A DNA stretch of 64,000 bases from Crossiella cryophila. GTDB taxonomy: Bacteria; Actinomycetota; Actinomycetes; Mycobacteriales; Pseudonocardiaceae. A program made the position numbers and the translations under genes. The notes under the pieces are model-generated. The model saw nothing but the letters and a program-made list of their open reading frames with translations, had not been told where the DNA came from and ran no database searches. Positions 24,843-33,820 of the stretch are shown here, piece after piece (the first letter of the stretch is position 1; every line of letters starts with the position of its first letter). The DNA is taken from the NCBI RefSeq assembly GCF_014204915.1, contig NZ_JACHMH010000001.1, positions 7,775,501-7,839,500 of the forward strand, in the 5' to 3' direction.

Positions 24843-26765
24843 CTACCCGGCCGCGATACGGAAGGTGAAGTCCAGCGACCGCCACGGGCCAGGTCGGCCG
24901 TCGGGGGCGGGTCCCTGATGTGCCGGGAAGTCGACGATCAGACCGGTCTTGACCCCGAAAACCGTGTCGGAGTCCAGATACCGGCCGCCCCGGACGAAGA
25001 GCTGGGTCACCAGCGTGCGGTAGCCGGGCTTGGCGATCATGAAGTGCACGTGCGGGGCACGGTAGGGGTGGCGGCCGACCGCGGCGAGCAGTTGACCGAC
25101 CGGACCGTCCTCCGGGATGGGGTACTCGGCGGGCAGGATCGCGGCGAAAGTGAGCTTTCCCAAGGCATTCGTGTGGAATCGAGCGCGGAGCACCGGGCCG
25201 TCGAGGTCGGGTAGCTGGACGTCGTAGAAGCCATCCTCGTTGGCCTGCCAGACATCCACCACCGCGTCGGCGACCGGGGCGCCGTCGATGTCGGTGACGG
25301 TGATGTCGGCGAACATCGGCGTGCCCGGCAGTCCAGCGGCCAGGTCGGCGCCGTGCGGTGTCTCAGGTGGACCGTCCACATAGAACGGTCCGAGCACCGC
25401 GGACGGCGTGGTGTCGGGGGTTCTGGAGTTGGTGAGGATGTCGACCGCGCTGGAGACACCGAGCACGTCGGAGAGCAGCACGAACTCCTGGCGGGTCGGG
25501 GTGCTGATCTGGCCGGTGCGGGCCAGGAACTCCACCGCCCGCTGCCACTCCGGCTGGGTGAGGTCGTTGCGGCCGACGTAGCCGTGCAGGGTGCGGACCA
25601 GGTCGCCGAGCAGTTCGCGGGTCCGCGGGTCCGGGGTGTTGGCGAAGCTGGCCACGACCTCCTCGGTGAGGGGGTTGAGGTCGGGCGGCCCGGAAGGCGT
25701 TGGGGCACAGCCGTTCCAGGCATCGGTCAGCAACGCGGCGAGTCCCTCGGCGGTGACCGGACGCGGATTCGGGTACGGGGCAGCAGTGGCGAGTTCGACC
25801 ACCCTGGACAGATCACCCCGACCCAAACCCAGTTCCCGCAACGAGATCGGCCCACCCAGCCGGACGATCAGGTCATACAGGCCACGGGGAGCATCGGTGA
25901 CACCGAGCGCCCTCGCGACCAGGCACATCGCGGCCGGGGCGGCGGAAGCGTTGTACGCCATGGCATGCGGCAACACCACGGTGTGAGTCTCCGCATGCGG
26001 AAGACCAAACGAGCCCCCCAAGGTGTGACAGAGCTTGTGATGCAACCCCATGCCAACCGACCCAAGACAGGTCCCCGCCAGCCAAGCTCCCTGCAACGCG
26101 TCCGCGCGAGCCTCGACATCGGCCGGGTCGGCGACGATGCGGGGCAGCGCGCGGGCCAGCAGAGTGATCGACTCGACCGCGAGGCGTTCGGTGACCGGGT
26201 TGGCCTGCGGGGCGTAGAGCGCCTCCACCGCGTGCGCCATCGCGTTGACCCCACTGGTCACCGACAACGCGACCGGCAACCCAAGGGTCAACTCGACGTC
26301 GTAGACCACCGTCTCCGGCAGCACCCCAGGCGAGGCCAACGTACTCTTGCGCCCCTGTTCGGTCTGGCCGAGCACAGCCGTGACCTCGGACCCAGCGTAG
26401 GTCGTGGGCAACACCACCTGGGGCAGATCCGTGCGCAGCGCGAGCGCCTTGGCCAGGCCGATGGCCGAGCCGCCACCGACCGCGACCAGGCAGTCGATGC
26501 CGTTGGCACGCAGCAGTTCCAGCGCCGCCTCGGTGACCTCGACCGGCGTATGCATCGCGGCCCGGTCAAACCGCGCGACCAGCAGCGGACCAAGCACGTC
26601 CGCGGCCCGATCGGTACTCCGCGCGGAGGTACCCAGCAGCAGCGCTCTGGTCCCGCCAAGGGCGCGGACCTCCGCGGGCAACCGGCTCAGCGTGCCGGCG
26701 CCGAAGACGATCCGGGCGGGGTTGGCGGTGTACTCGAAGTTGGCGGTGTGCTCGAACTCGGCCAT
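24843..26765 (-). CDS. Maleylacetate reductase / hydroxyquinol 1,2-dioxygenase single-chain fusion
   Basis: This 640-residue protein joins two consecutive pathway enzymes. Residues 1 to about 355 are an iron-type alcohol dehydrogenase fold like maleylacetate reductase, with VAVGGGSAIGLAKALALRTD, PTTYAGSEVTAVLG, and metal-site region GLHHKLCHTLGGSFGLPHAE. From about 375 to the end is an intradiol dioxygenase: a helical N-terminal dimer segment, then VLGPFYVDGPPE (Tyr ligand), WQANEDGFYDVQ, and HPYRAPHVHFMIAKPGYRTL (Tyr and two His ligands of Fe(III)). It would open hydroxyquinol to maleylacetate and reduce that to 3-oxoadipate, the PcaIJF substrate. It converges with the pca unit, 5 bases apart. 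Confidence 0.92.
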   Translation of the reverse strand: MAEFEHTANFEYTANPARIVFGAGTLSRLPAEVRALGGTRALLLGTSARSTDRAADVLGPLLVARFDRAAMHTPVEVTEAALELLRANGIDCLVAVGGGSAIGLAKALALRTDLPQVVLPTTYAGSEVTAVLGQTEQGRKSTLASPGVLPETVVYDVELTLGLPVALSVTSGVNAMAHAVEALYAPQANPVTERLAVESITLLARALPRIVADPADVEARADALQGAWLAGTCLGSVGMGLHHKLCHTLGGSFGLPHAETHTVVLPHAMAYNASAAPAAMCLVARALGVTDAPRGLYDLIVRLGGPISLRELGLGRGDLSRVVELATAAPYPNPRPVTAEGLAALLTDAWNGCAPTPSGPPDLNPLTEEVVASFANTPDPRTRELLGDLVRTLHGYVGRNDLTQPEWQRAVEFLARTGQISTPTRQEFVLLSDVLGVSSAVDILTNSRTPDTTPSAVLGPFYVDGPPETPHGADLAAGLPGTPMFADITVTDIDGAPVADAVVDVWQANEDGFYDVQLPDLDGPVLRARFHTNALGKLTFAAILPAEYPIPEDGPVGQLLAAVGRHPYRAPHVHFMIAKPGYRTLVTQLFVRGGRYLDSDTVFGVKTGLIVDFPAHQGPAPDGRPGPWRSLDFTFRIAAG

Positions 26766-26916
26766 GCGGGCAGTATCCGGCTGATCTCCGGGTTCGGCAC
26801 TGCACAAATGTGCTGTCCACGCTGCACCGAACACGCGTCACCCGGTCCGGCGAAACGCGACGGGCGTGGCGGGCAGGGCGAGCGTGGCGGGCAGAGCGAC
26901 CAGCGACGAGCGACCA

Positions 26917-26965
26917 GCTGCGGGCTGCGGGCTGCGGGCTGCGGGCTGCGGGCTGCGGGCTGCGG
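26917..26965. repeat. Tandem heptamer GCTGCGG x7
   Basis: Seven uninterrupted perfect copies of GCTGCGG run for 49 bp. This is a simple-sequence tract likely to vary in copy number by slippage. Confidence 0.95.
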
Positions 26966-26984
26966 GCGCAGTATCCAGATGCGT

Positions 26985-27006
26985 GCACCTCACCCGGGTG
27001 AGGTGC
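26985..27006. repeat. 22-bp perfect palindrome
   Basis: GCACCTCACCC is followed directly by GGGTGAGGTGC, giving a perfect palindrome with no spacer, 20 bases after the tandem heptamer tract. It could be a protein-binding dyad or a cruciform. It has no U-tract to suggest a terminator. Confidence 0.85.
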
Positions 27007-27108
27007 CGCTGGTCGCTGAAGCCGGAGTCGGTGGTGGTCCGGGCGATCGACTCGCCCAGCGCGCCGCGTGCCGTGGGCCACGGGCAGCACCGCCCGGCGG
27101 CTCAACCG

Positions 27109-27136
27109 ACCGCCGACCGCCGACCGCCGACCGCCG
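27109..27136. repeat. Tandem heptamer ACCGCCG x4
   Basis: Four perfect copies of ACCGCCG are flanked by partial units (ACCG before, ACGG after). It has the same 7-bp unit length as the tract at 26917. Confidence 0.92.
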
Positions 27137-27388
27137 ACGGATGCTCGCTGGTCGCTCGTGCGGCGCAGCAGCGGAGCGGCCCCGCCCAGGCGTTCGCGCA
27201 GCGGGTGGCGGCGCAGGGACAGGCCGGGCCCCGGCACCAGGGCGGGCCGGGGCAGGACGCGGGGTCGCTGCGGTGCGGCCGTCGCGGCGGGCTGGGCCGG
27301 CGGACGCTGCGGGCGAGTGGGCCGGTGCTGCGGGGCGGCGAGCCGGGCGGCGGTGGGTGCGGTGGTGCAAGGCGGAGGAGCGGTGTGC

Positions 27389-27411
27389 GGGGCTGGGGCT
27401 GGGGCTGGGGG
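27389..27411 (+). other. Canonical G-quadruplex motif
   Basis: Four runs of four or five G are separated by CT: GGGGCT three times, then GGGGG. This fits a very stable four-tetrad G-quadruplex on the plus strand. It lies in the non-coding stretch upstream of nothing on that strand and downstream of the formate dehydrogenase gene. Confidence 0.85.
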
Positions 27412-28014
27412 CGATTTGGGCGGCGGTGCGGGTGGCGCGCTTCCGATTGTTCACGCAACGCGGGAAGTGGTGATTTGGTTCCCAGCGTATCCACAGGACT
27501 GCCGCAGTACTGACGGTTGTCCACAATGCGCAGGTCAGAGCAGTGCTCTGGGCAGCGAGAGGCTTCTTCAGTGTTCCACAGCAGTGGGCCGCTGGCGCTC
27601 AGGCCCTCGGTCTGCCGGACCTCACCTGCCACCTCTCACACCATCTCCTCCGCTAGGTATGCCTGCACCGTATCCAGGGGCTCGCACAGCTCCGGGGCCA
27701 GTTCGCGATGTGCGGGTTGCGGGAGCAGGTCCCCAGCCCGGCCTCGGCGGAGCGCGCCCCGGTCCCGCGCCGCACACCCACCGGGCCGGGCCAAGTCGGA
27801 GGTGTGGGGTGAGTTGGTGGGCTGCGGGCCGGGGCGGGCTCGGCGCGATCACCCCTCCACCCAGCGGGCGTTCGCGCCGGGTGGAGAGGTGGACGTGGCT
27901 CGGGCCGAGCGCGGTGGTGGTTCGCTCGGGCACTGGCCACGGTTGGGCGGGATGCCGTTGGGGTTGGCGACTCTCGGCTCAGGGGGTGGACGTGGGTCAG
28001 CGGGTGCGGGCGGG

Positions 28015-29172
28015 TCAGCGGGTGGAGTAGGAGTGGGCTCCCGTGCCGGCCAGTTTGCCGCCGTCCACGATCAGGTACTCGTCGCGGATCGGGGAACCGT
28101 CGAAGAAGTTCTCCAGGATCTCTCTGGTGCCTGCGGCGTAGCGGGTTTGGGCGGACAGGGAGGAGCCGGAGATGTGGGGGGTCATGCCGTGGTGGGGCAT
28201 GGTTCGCCAGGGGTGGTTGGCGGGGGCGGGTTGGGGGTACCAGACGTCGCCTGCGTAGCCGGCCAGGTGGCCGGACTCCAGGGCCTGGACTACGGCTTCT
28301 TGGGTGGCGATTTTGGCTCGGGCGGTGTTGATCAGGTAGGCGCCTCGGGGCATGGTGGAGATGAGGTGGGCGTTGAAGAGGTCTTCGGTTTCCGGGTGCA
28401 GGGGGGCGTTGATGGTGACCACGTCGCAGTGGGGGACCATCGTGGCCGCGTCCGGGTGGAAGGTCAGGCCGAGGTCCTGCTCGACTTCAGTGGGCAGGCG
28501 ATGCCTGTCCGTGTAGTGCAGGTGTACGTCGAAGGGCTTGAGGCGGCGTAGCACCGCGAGGCCGATGCGGCCTGCGGCGACCGTGCCGACGTGCATGCCT
28601 TCCAGGTCGTAGGAGCGGGCTACTGCGTCGGCGATGTGCCAGCCGCCCTCGTTGACGATCCGGTGCGCGGGCAGGTAGTTGCGGACCAGGCCGAGGATCA
28701 TCATCACCACGTGTTCGGCGACGCTGATGCTGTTGCAGTAGGTGACCTCGGCGACGGTCACGCCTGCCTCGATGGCGGCGGCCAGGTCCACGTGGTCCGA
28801 GCCGATGCCCGCGGTGACCGCGAGCTTGAGGTTGCGGGCCTTGGCGATCCGTTCCGGGGTGAGGTAGGCGGGCCAGAACGGCTGCGAGATCACCACGTCG
28901 GCGTCCACCAGCTCGCGCTCGAACACCGACTCGGGGCCGTCCTTGTCCGAGGTCACCACCAGGGTGTGGCCGCGGCTCTCCAGGAAACGGCGCAGGCCCA
29001 GTTCGCCGGAGACGCTGCCGAGCAGGGCTCCTGGGGTGAAGTCGATGGCCTGGGGGGTGGGCAGGGTCTGGCCGCCGGGGTAGCCGTCGAGGTGTGGCAG
29101 GCCGTCCCTGGCGTAACCGGTCGGGTAGCCGTCCACCGGGTCGTCGTAGAGCACGCACAGCACCTTCGCCAT
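28015..29172 (-). CDS. fdh: NAD-dependent formate dehydrogenase
   Basis: This 385-residue D-2-hydroxyacid-dehydrogenase-fold enzyme oxidises formate to CO2 with NAD and needs no metal. The N-terminus MAKVLCVLYDDPVDGYPTGY, PFWPAYLT substrate loop, VGTVAAGRIGLAVLRRL cofactor loop, INTARAKI (active Arg) and MTPHISGSSLSAQTRY (active His) are characteristic of this class. The ATG at 29172 follows GGAGA. A LysR gene lies 106 bases upstream on the same strand. It may detoxify formate or recover reducing power. Confidence 0.94.
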   Translation of the reverse strand: MAKVLCVLYDDPVDGYPTGYARDGLPHLDGYPGGQTLPTPQAIDFTPGALLGSVSGELGLRRFLESRGHTLVVTSDKDGPESVFERELVDADVVISQPFWPAYLTPERIAKARNLKLAVTAGIGSDHVDLAAAIEAGVTVAEVTYCNSISVAEHVVMMILGLVRNYLPAHRIVNEGGWHIADAVARSYDLEGMHVGTVAAGRIGLAVLRRLKPFDVHLHYTDRHRLPTEVEQDLGLTFHPDAATMVPHCDVVTINAPLHPETEDLFNAHLISTMPRGAYLINTARAKIATQEAVVQALESGHLAGYAGDVWYPQPAPANHPWRTMPHHGMTPHISGSSLSAQTRYAAGTREILENFFDGSPIRDEYLIVDGGKLAGTGAHSYSTR

Positions 29173-29278
29173 CTCGCCGTCTCCTCGCACTGGGGTGGTT
29201 TTCCCTTGCCTCCCACAGCGTTCTGCCCGGCAACGGCGCTGGTCAAAGCGTTCTTCCCTGTTGATCGATAGGTGCGGG

Positions 29279-30202
29279 CTATGACAGGTGGCCGCGTGCC
29301 ACCCGGTCCAGTTCGGCGCGTACGTCGATCGAGCGGGCCACCTCGGCCAGCGCCGCGGCCATCGGCGCCTCCGGATCGCGGTCCGCGGTGACCAGGCCGA
29401 CCCTCGGGGTCTGCGCGGTGCCGTGCAGCCGCAGGACCCGCATCCCGGCGGGCACGCCGAACATGTGCAGCCAGGCGTGCGAGATGACCGAGTACCAGGT
29501 CCGGGTGGCCACATGGGCGTACAGCGCGGCCACCGAGTCGGTCTCCACCGCCGGGGCCACGGTCGCGCCCGCCGCGGCGAACAGCTCGTCCAGGATCCGC
29601 CGGTTGCGCATCTCCGGGGACAGCAGGCACAGCGGCACAGCGGCGGCCTCGGCCCAGCTCGCCGAACCCTGACGGGCAAGATCGCTGTCGCTCGGCGCGA
29701 GCAAGAGATAGCGTTCCTCGTATACGGGGAGTCGCCGGACCCGGCCCAGCTGCTCACCGTCCAAATAGGTCAGTCCGGCGTCCAGTTCGAACTCGGCGAG
29801 GCCGTGTGCGATGTCCCGGGAGGACAGTGCGCGCAGGACCACCTTGGCGTGCGGATGTCGTTGGCAGAACGGGGCTGTGAGCAACGAGACCGCGGTGAGC
29901 GCGGTGGGGATGGCGCCGATCCTGACTGTCCCGGTGAGGCCCTCGCGCATGGCGGAGAGGTCGTCCTGGAGGGCGTCCCGCTCGGCCAGGATGCGGTGCG
30001 CCCACAGCAGAACCCGCTCACCCTCCGCAGTCAGGCCGGCGAATTTGCGGCCGCGGTCGACCAGTGGCGCGCCCAGTTCCTTCTCCAGCGAACGGATCGC
30101 CGCGGACAGCGAGGGCTGCGAGACGTGGCAGGCCGCGGCGGCCCGGCCGAAGTGCCGCTCCCGCGCGAGCGCGACCAGATACTCCAGTTGACGCAACAGC
30201 AC
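29279..30202 (-). CDS. LysR-family regulator upstream of formate dehydrogenase
   Basis: This 307-residue LTTR starts MLLRQLEYLVALARERHFGR and has the HTH core AAAACHVSQPSLSAAIRSLE. The effector domain includes GTVRIGAIPTALTAVSLLTA. It is transcribed in the same direction as fdh and is divergent from the ABC-transporter operon. Regulators of this subfamily often sit beside formate dehydrogenase genes. Either neighbour could be the target. Confidence 0.9.
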   Translation of the reverse strand: MLLRQLEYLVALARERHFGRAAAACHVSQPSLSAAIRSLEKELGAPLVDRGRKFAGLTAEGERVLLWAHRILAERDALQDDLSAMREGLTGTVRIGAIPTALTAVSLLTAPFCQRHPHAKVVLRALSSRDIAHGLAEFELDAGLTYLDGEQLGRVRRLPVYEERYLLLAPSDSDLARQGSASWAEAAAVPLCLLSPEMRNRRILDELFAAAGATVAPAVETDSVAALYAHVATRTWYSVISHAWLHMFGVPAGMRVLRLHGTAQTPRVGLVTADRDPEAPMAAALAEVARSIDVRAELDRVARGHLS

Positions 30203-30241
30203 GCCTCAGCATGGTCCAGCCCGGCGGTCGTGGTCCAGCCC

Positions 30242-30280
30242 CGCGCAACCGATTCCACATTGTCGCGCAACCGATTCCAC
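30242..30280. repeat. Direct repeat CGCGCAACCGATTCCAC x2, 22-bp spacing
   Basis: Two identical 17-mers start at 30242 and 30264, exactly 22 bp (two helical turns) apart, in the divergent region between the LysR gene and the ABC-transporter operon. Same-face spacing suggests co-operative binding by a regulator. Confidence 0.75.
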
Positions 30281-30305
30281 GTGGGGTTTTCACGGTTCTG
30301 AACGC

Positions 30306-30370
30306 GTCCACAATGGACAATCAGTGAATTGAGTCCGACCCGGATGGACGATTTCCCGGAAATGCGGGAA
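30306..30370. promoter_or_regulatory. Two dyads upstream of the ABC-transporter operon
   Basis: GTCCA-CAA-TGGAC (30306-30318) and TTCCCG-N6-CGGGAA (30353-30370) are perfect inverted repeats upstream of the first lipoprotein gene. Either may be the operator for the divergent LysR protein. No clear -35/-10 pair was identified. Confidence 0.5.
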
Positions 30371-30441
30371 CCCCTAGCATCGCCGGGGTGCTGCGGCGGC
30401 GAACCCCACACGTAATTCCCATTCCAGCGACCCGGCAGGTT

Positions 30442-31419
30442 GTGACCACCAGGTTTTCCCTGCGTACCACCGCTTTCGCGCTATCCGGCGCACTGGCCCT
30501 GAGCAGCTGCGCCTCCCCGGTCGCCGGTGGTGGCGACACCCCCGGCACCAGCGGCGCGACCACCTCGGTCAGCCTCGGGGTGGTCCCCGTCATCGACGTG
30601 GCACCCATCTACCTAGGCAAAGAAAAGGGTTTCTTCAGCAAACGGGGTATCGACCTGCGTTTGGAGACCGGCCAAGGCGGCGCGGCCATCCTGCCCGGGG
30701 TGATGAGCAGTCAGCTCACCTTCGGTTTCAGCAACATGACCTCACTGCTCGTGGCCAGGGACAAGGGTCTCGACGTCAAGGTGGTGGCCAATGGCACCTC
30801 CTCGACCGGGAAGTCCGGCGGGGATTTCGGCGCCGTGGTGGTCCGCGGCGACTCCCCGGTGCAGACCGCCAAGGACCTGGCAGGCCGCAGTGTCGCGGTG
30901 AACACCCTGAAGAACATCGGCGACACCACGGTGCGTGCCTCGGTGCGCAAGGCCGGTGGTGATCCGGCGGCGGTGAAATTCACCGAGCTGGCCTTCCCGG
31001 ACATGCCCGCGGCATTGGCCAAGGGCAATGTGGACGCGGCCTGGGTGGTGGAACCCTTCCTCACCATGGCCAAGAACCAGGGCGCCAGGGTGGTGGCCTG
31101 GAACTTCGTGGACACCGCGCCGAAACTGACCGTGGCGGCCTATTTCACCTCGGCCAAGGTGCGCACCGAGCAACCCGATCTGGTGCGCCGGTTCACCGAG
31201 GCGGCCAAGGAATCCGCCACCTACGCCACCGCGCACCCCGATGAGGCGCGGCAGGCGATCACCGGTTACACGAAGATCACCAAGGAGCAGGTCGCGGCGC
31301 TGACCCTGCCGGACTGGCCTGCCGAGGTGAACCGCGAGTCGGTGGCCGTGCTGGCCGATCTCGCCCCGCAGGACGGACTGGTCTCCGGCAAGCCCGACCT
31401 GACCGCACTGCTGCCATGA
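30442..31419 (+). CDS. ABC-transporter substrate-binding lipoprotein (NMT1/SsuA-like), first
   Basis: This 325-residue lipoprotein has a signal TRFSLRTTAFALSGALALSS ending at lipobox Cys in LSSC. The mature part is a type 2 periplasmic binding fold (LGVVPVIDVAPIYLGKEKGF, GRSVAVNTLKNIGDTTVRAS, FPDMPAALAKGNVDAAWVVE). The GTG at 30442 gives a normal-length signal peptide. An in-frame GTG at 30388 would add 18 residues. It is about 45 percent similar by eye to the second binding protein at 35011. The stop overlaps the first permease start. Confidence 0.9.
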   Translation: MTTRFSLRTTAFALSGALALSSCASPVAGGGDTPGTSGATTSVSLGVVPVIDVAPIYLGKEKGFFSKRGIDLRLETGQGGAAILPGVMSSQLTFGFSNMTSLLVARDKGLDVKVVANGTSSTGKSGGDFGAVVVRGDSPVQTAKDLAGRSVAVNTLKNIGDTTVRASVRKAGGDPAAVKFTELAFPDMPAALAKGNVDAAWVVEPFLTMAKNQGARVVAWNFVDTAPKLTVAAYFTSAKVRTEQPDLVRRFTEAAKESATYATAHPDEARQAITGYTKITKEQVAALTLPDWPAEVNRESVAVLADLAPQDGLVSGKPDLTALLP

Positions 31420-32216
31420 TCCTCACCTCCCCGGTGCGCGGCGCCGGCACCTCGGCCACCACCCTCGGCGCGCTCGGCGTGGCGGGGCTGGCGGTCGTGC
31501 TGGAACTGGCGCCGCGCCTGGGGCTGGTGTCCACTGTGTACCTGCCACCGCTGACCGCGATGCTCGGCGCGCTCGCCGCCGAGGCGGCCAGTCCGGTGTT
31601 CTGGTTCTCCCTCTACGAAACCCTGCGCGGGTGGGCCATCGGCCTGCTGCTGGCGGTGGGCGGCGGGATCCTGCTCGGCGTGCCGATCGGGCTGCTGCCC
31701 GTGGTGCGCAAGGCCACCGCCTCCACCATCGAGTTCCTGCGGCCGATCCCCTCGGTCGCGCTGGTTCCCTTGGCAGTGCTGCTCTTCGGCACCGATCTGC
31801 GCTCGACCCTGCTGCTGGTGGTGTACGCGGCCTTCTGGCAGGTGCTGGTGCAGGTGATCGCCGGGGTGCGCGATGTGGACCCGGTCGCGATGGACACCGC
31901 CACGGTGTACCGGCTCGGGTTGTGTGCCAGGGTGCGCCGGGTGGTCTGGCCCAGTGCGCTGCCCTACGTGCTCACCGGGGTGCGACTGGGCGCCAGTGTC
32001 GCGCTGGTGCTCGCGGTCACCGGCGAGCTGGTCATCGGCAGTCCCGGACTGGGCAGGCAGATCGCGCTGGCCCAGTCCAGCGGCGCCATCGCCACGCTGT
32101 ACGCGCTGGTGCTGGTGACCGGTCTGGTCGGCATGCTGCTCAACCTGGTTTTCCGGGCGGTGGAACGGCGTGTGCTGGCCTGGCATCCGGCTGTGCGAGG
32201 TGACTCGGTCCGGTGA
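31416..32216 (+). CDS. ABC-transporter permease (SsuC/TauC type), first
   Basis: This 266-residue inner-membrane permease has about six helices and the cytoplasmic EAA loop AMDTATVYRLGLCARVRRVV. The segment IEFLRPIPSVALVPLAVLLF is typical of nitrate/sulfonate/taurine-type permeases. Start and stop both overlap neighbouring genes by 4 bases. It probably pairs with the second permease as a heterodimer. Confidence 0.9.
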   Translation: MILTSPVRGAGTSATTLGALGVAGLAVVLELAPRLGLVSTVYLPPLTAMLGALAAEAASPVFWFSLYETLRGWAIGLLLAVGGGILLGVPIGLLPVVRKATASTIEFLRPIPSVALVPLAVLLFGTDLRSTLLLVVYAAFWQVLVQVIAGVRDVDPVAMDTATVYRLGLCARVRRVVWPSALPYVLTGVRLGASVALVLAVTGELVIGSPGLGRQIALAQSSGAIATLYALVLVTGLVGMLLNLVFRAVERRVLAWHPAVRGDSVR

Positions 32217-32995
32217 CCGCCAGACTGCTCCGACGCCTCGCCTACGCGGTGGGGCTGCCGGGAGTCCTCTTCGGCCTGTGGTGGTTGTCCTCTTCGGACA
32301 GTCAGAACATCTACCTCCCCCCGTTGTCCCGGATCCTGGCCACCTTCGGCGAGGTGTGGTTCTCCGAGCGGCTGATCGACGACGTGCTGCCCAGTCTCGG
32401 CCGCCTCGCCACCGGATTCGCGCTGGCCGCGGTGCTCGGCGTCGGTCTGGGTGTCCTCATCGGACTCAACCGGACCGTGCGGCTGGCCACCGAACCGGTG
32501 CTGGAGTTCTTCCGGGCCATCCCACCGCCGGTGCTGGTGCCGATCCTGATGCTGTTCGCGGGCATCGAGGACACCATGAAGATCACCGTGATCGCGGCGG
32601 GCGCGGTGTGGCCGGTGCTGCTCAACACGGTGGAGGGGGTGCGCGGCATCGACGAGGTGCTGCGGGACACCGCCCGGTTGTACCGGCTGCGCGGGTTCAC
32701 CGTGCTGTGGCACCTGGTGCTGCGCTCGGCCAGTCCGCGGATCTTCACCGGGTTGCGGCAGGCGTTGTCCATCGCGGTGATCCTGATGGTGGTCAGCGAG
32801 ATGTTCGCCGCCACCAACGGTCTCGGCTTCACGATCATCTCCTTCCAGCGCGGTTTCGCGATCCCGGAGATGTGGAGCGGCATCATCCTGCTCGGACTGC
32901 TCGGCGTCGCGCTGTCCCTGCTGTTCCGCGTGGCCGAACGCCGCGCGCTGTCCTGGTACCTCGGCCTCCGGCGCGCCCAGCGGGACGACGGATGA
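32213..32995 (+). CDS. ABC-transporter permease (SsuC/TauC type), second
   Basis: This 260-residue permease has LEFFRAIPPPVLVPILMLFA and an EAA-type loop VLRDTARLYRLRGFTVLWHL. It begins at GTG 32213, overlapping the first permease, and overlaps the ATPase start at its end. It is related to the first permease but clearly diverged, as expected for a heterodimeric importer. Confidence 0.9.
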   Translation: MTARLLRRLAYAVGLPGVLFGLWWLSSSDSQNIYLPPLSRILATFGEVWFSERLIDDVLPSLGRLATGFALAAVLGVGLGVLIGLNRTVRLATEPVLEFFRAIPPPVLVPILMLFAGIEDTMKITVIAAGAVWPVLLNTVEGVRGIDEVLRDTARLYRLRGFTVLWHLVLRSASPRIFTGLRQALSIAVILMVVSEMFAATNGLGFTIISFQRGFAIPEMWSGIILLGLLGVALSLLFRVAERRALSWYLGLRRAQRDDG

Positions 32996-33801
32996 GCCGG
33001 GACGTCACGGAGGCGAGGCAAGGCATGCTCACGGTGCGGGAGCTGCACAAGGTCTACCCCGGGGAGAACCGGACGGTGGAGGCGGTCCGCGAAGTCAGCC
33101 TGGAGGTCGCGGACGGCGAACTCGTCTGCCTGGTCGGCCCCTCCGGCTGCGGCAAGACGACCCTGCTCAAATGCCTCTCCGGCCTGCTGCCGCCGACAGG
33201 TGGAAGCATCGCGGTGAACGGGAAACCGGTCACCGGGCCGCCGGTGGAACTGGCCATGGTGTTCCAGGAGTACGGGCGCAGCCTGTTCCCCTGGCTGACC
33301 GTGTGGGAGAACGTGCAACTGCCGTTGCGGCAGAAGAAGATGGCCAAGACCGAACGGGAACGCCTCGGCAGGCTGGCACTCTCGGCGGTCGACCTGGCCG
33401 GGGACCACGACGCCTACCCGTGGCAGCTCTCCGGCGGCATGCAGCAGCGGGTGGCGATCGCGCGCGCGGTGGCCTACCAGCCGAGGGTGCTGCTGATGGA
33501 CGAGCCCTTCGCCGCGGTGGACGCGCAGACCAGGGCCGATCTGGAGGACCTGATCCGCCGGGTGTGGCGGGACCTGGGCGTCACGATCCTGTTCGTCACC
33601 CACGACATCGACGAGGCGGTCTACCTGGGTGAGCGGGTGATCGTGCTCTCCAGCGCGCCGACGGTGGTGCAGCAGGAGATCCCGATCGACCTGCCAGCCG
33701 AGCGCGATCAGTTGCACACCAGGGCGTTGCCGCGCTTCGCCGAACTGCGGGCGGAAGTGTACGAGCAGATCCAGAAAGCCAAAGCGTCCGCGACCCGTTG
33801 A
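32992..33801 (+). CDS. ABC-transporter ATP-binding protein (SsuB/TauB type)
   Basis: This 269-residue ATPase has Walker A GPSGCGKTTLLK, Q-loop MVFQEYGRSLFPWL, signature LSGGMQQRVAIARA, Walker B VLLMDEPFAAVD and the switch His in FVTHDIDEAV. It energises uptake through the two permeases. ATG 32992 overlaps the preceding stop. pobA follows after 19 bases. Confidence 0.93.
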   Translation: MSRDVTEARQGMLTVRELHKVYPGENRTVEAVREVSLEVADGELVCLVGPSGCGKTTLLKCLSGLLPPTGGSIAVNGKPVTGPPVELAMVFQEYGRSLFPWLTVWENVQLPLRQKKMAKTERERLGRLALSAVDLAGDHDAYPWQLSGGMQQRVAIARAVAYQPRVLLMDEPFAAVDAQTRADLEDLIRRVWRDLGVTILFVTHDIDEAVYLGERVIVLSSAPTVVQQEIPIDLPAERDQLHTRALPRFAELRAEVYEQIQKAKASATR

Positions 33802-33820
33802 GGAAAGGGGGGAATAGCTC

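Larger units (their letters stand above)
26766..28014. other. Gene-free 1.25-kb region rich in short repeats
   Basis: No open frame here has a ribosome site, a recognisable domain or a plausible composition. The stretch instead holds a 7 x 7-bp tandem repeat (26917-26965), a 22-bp perfect palindrome (26985-27006), a second 7-bp tandem repeat (27109-27136), a 13-bp inverted pair ACGAGCGACCAGC (26907-26919) with its complement (27147-27159), and a four-run G-quadruplex motif (27389-27411). It separates the fusion gene and the formate dehydrogenase gene. The interval 27412-28014 shows nothing further. Confidence 0.75.

Noticed and set aside
26866-28030. Several long open frames in all directions between the fusion gene and formate dehydrogenase
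   Set aside because: They consist of translated GC-rich repeats (Arg/Pro/Gly-rich), have no ribosome site or domain, and overlap one another. High-GC DNA gives such frames by chance.
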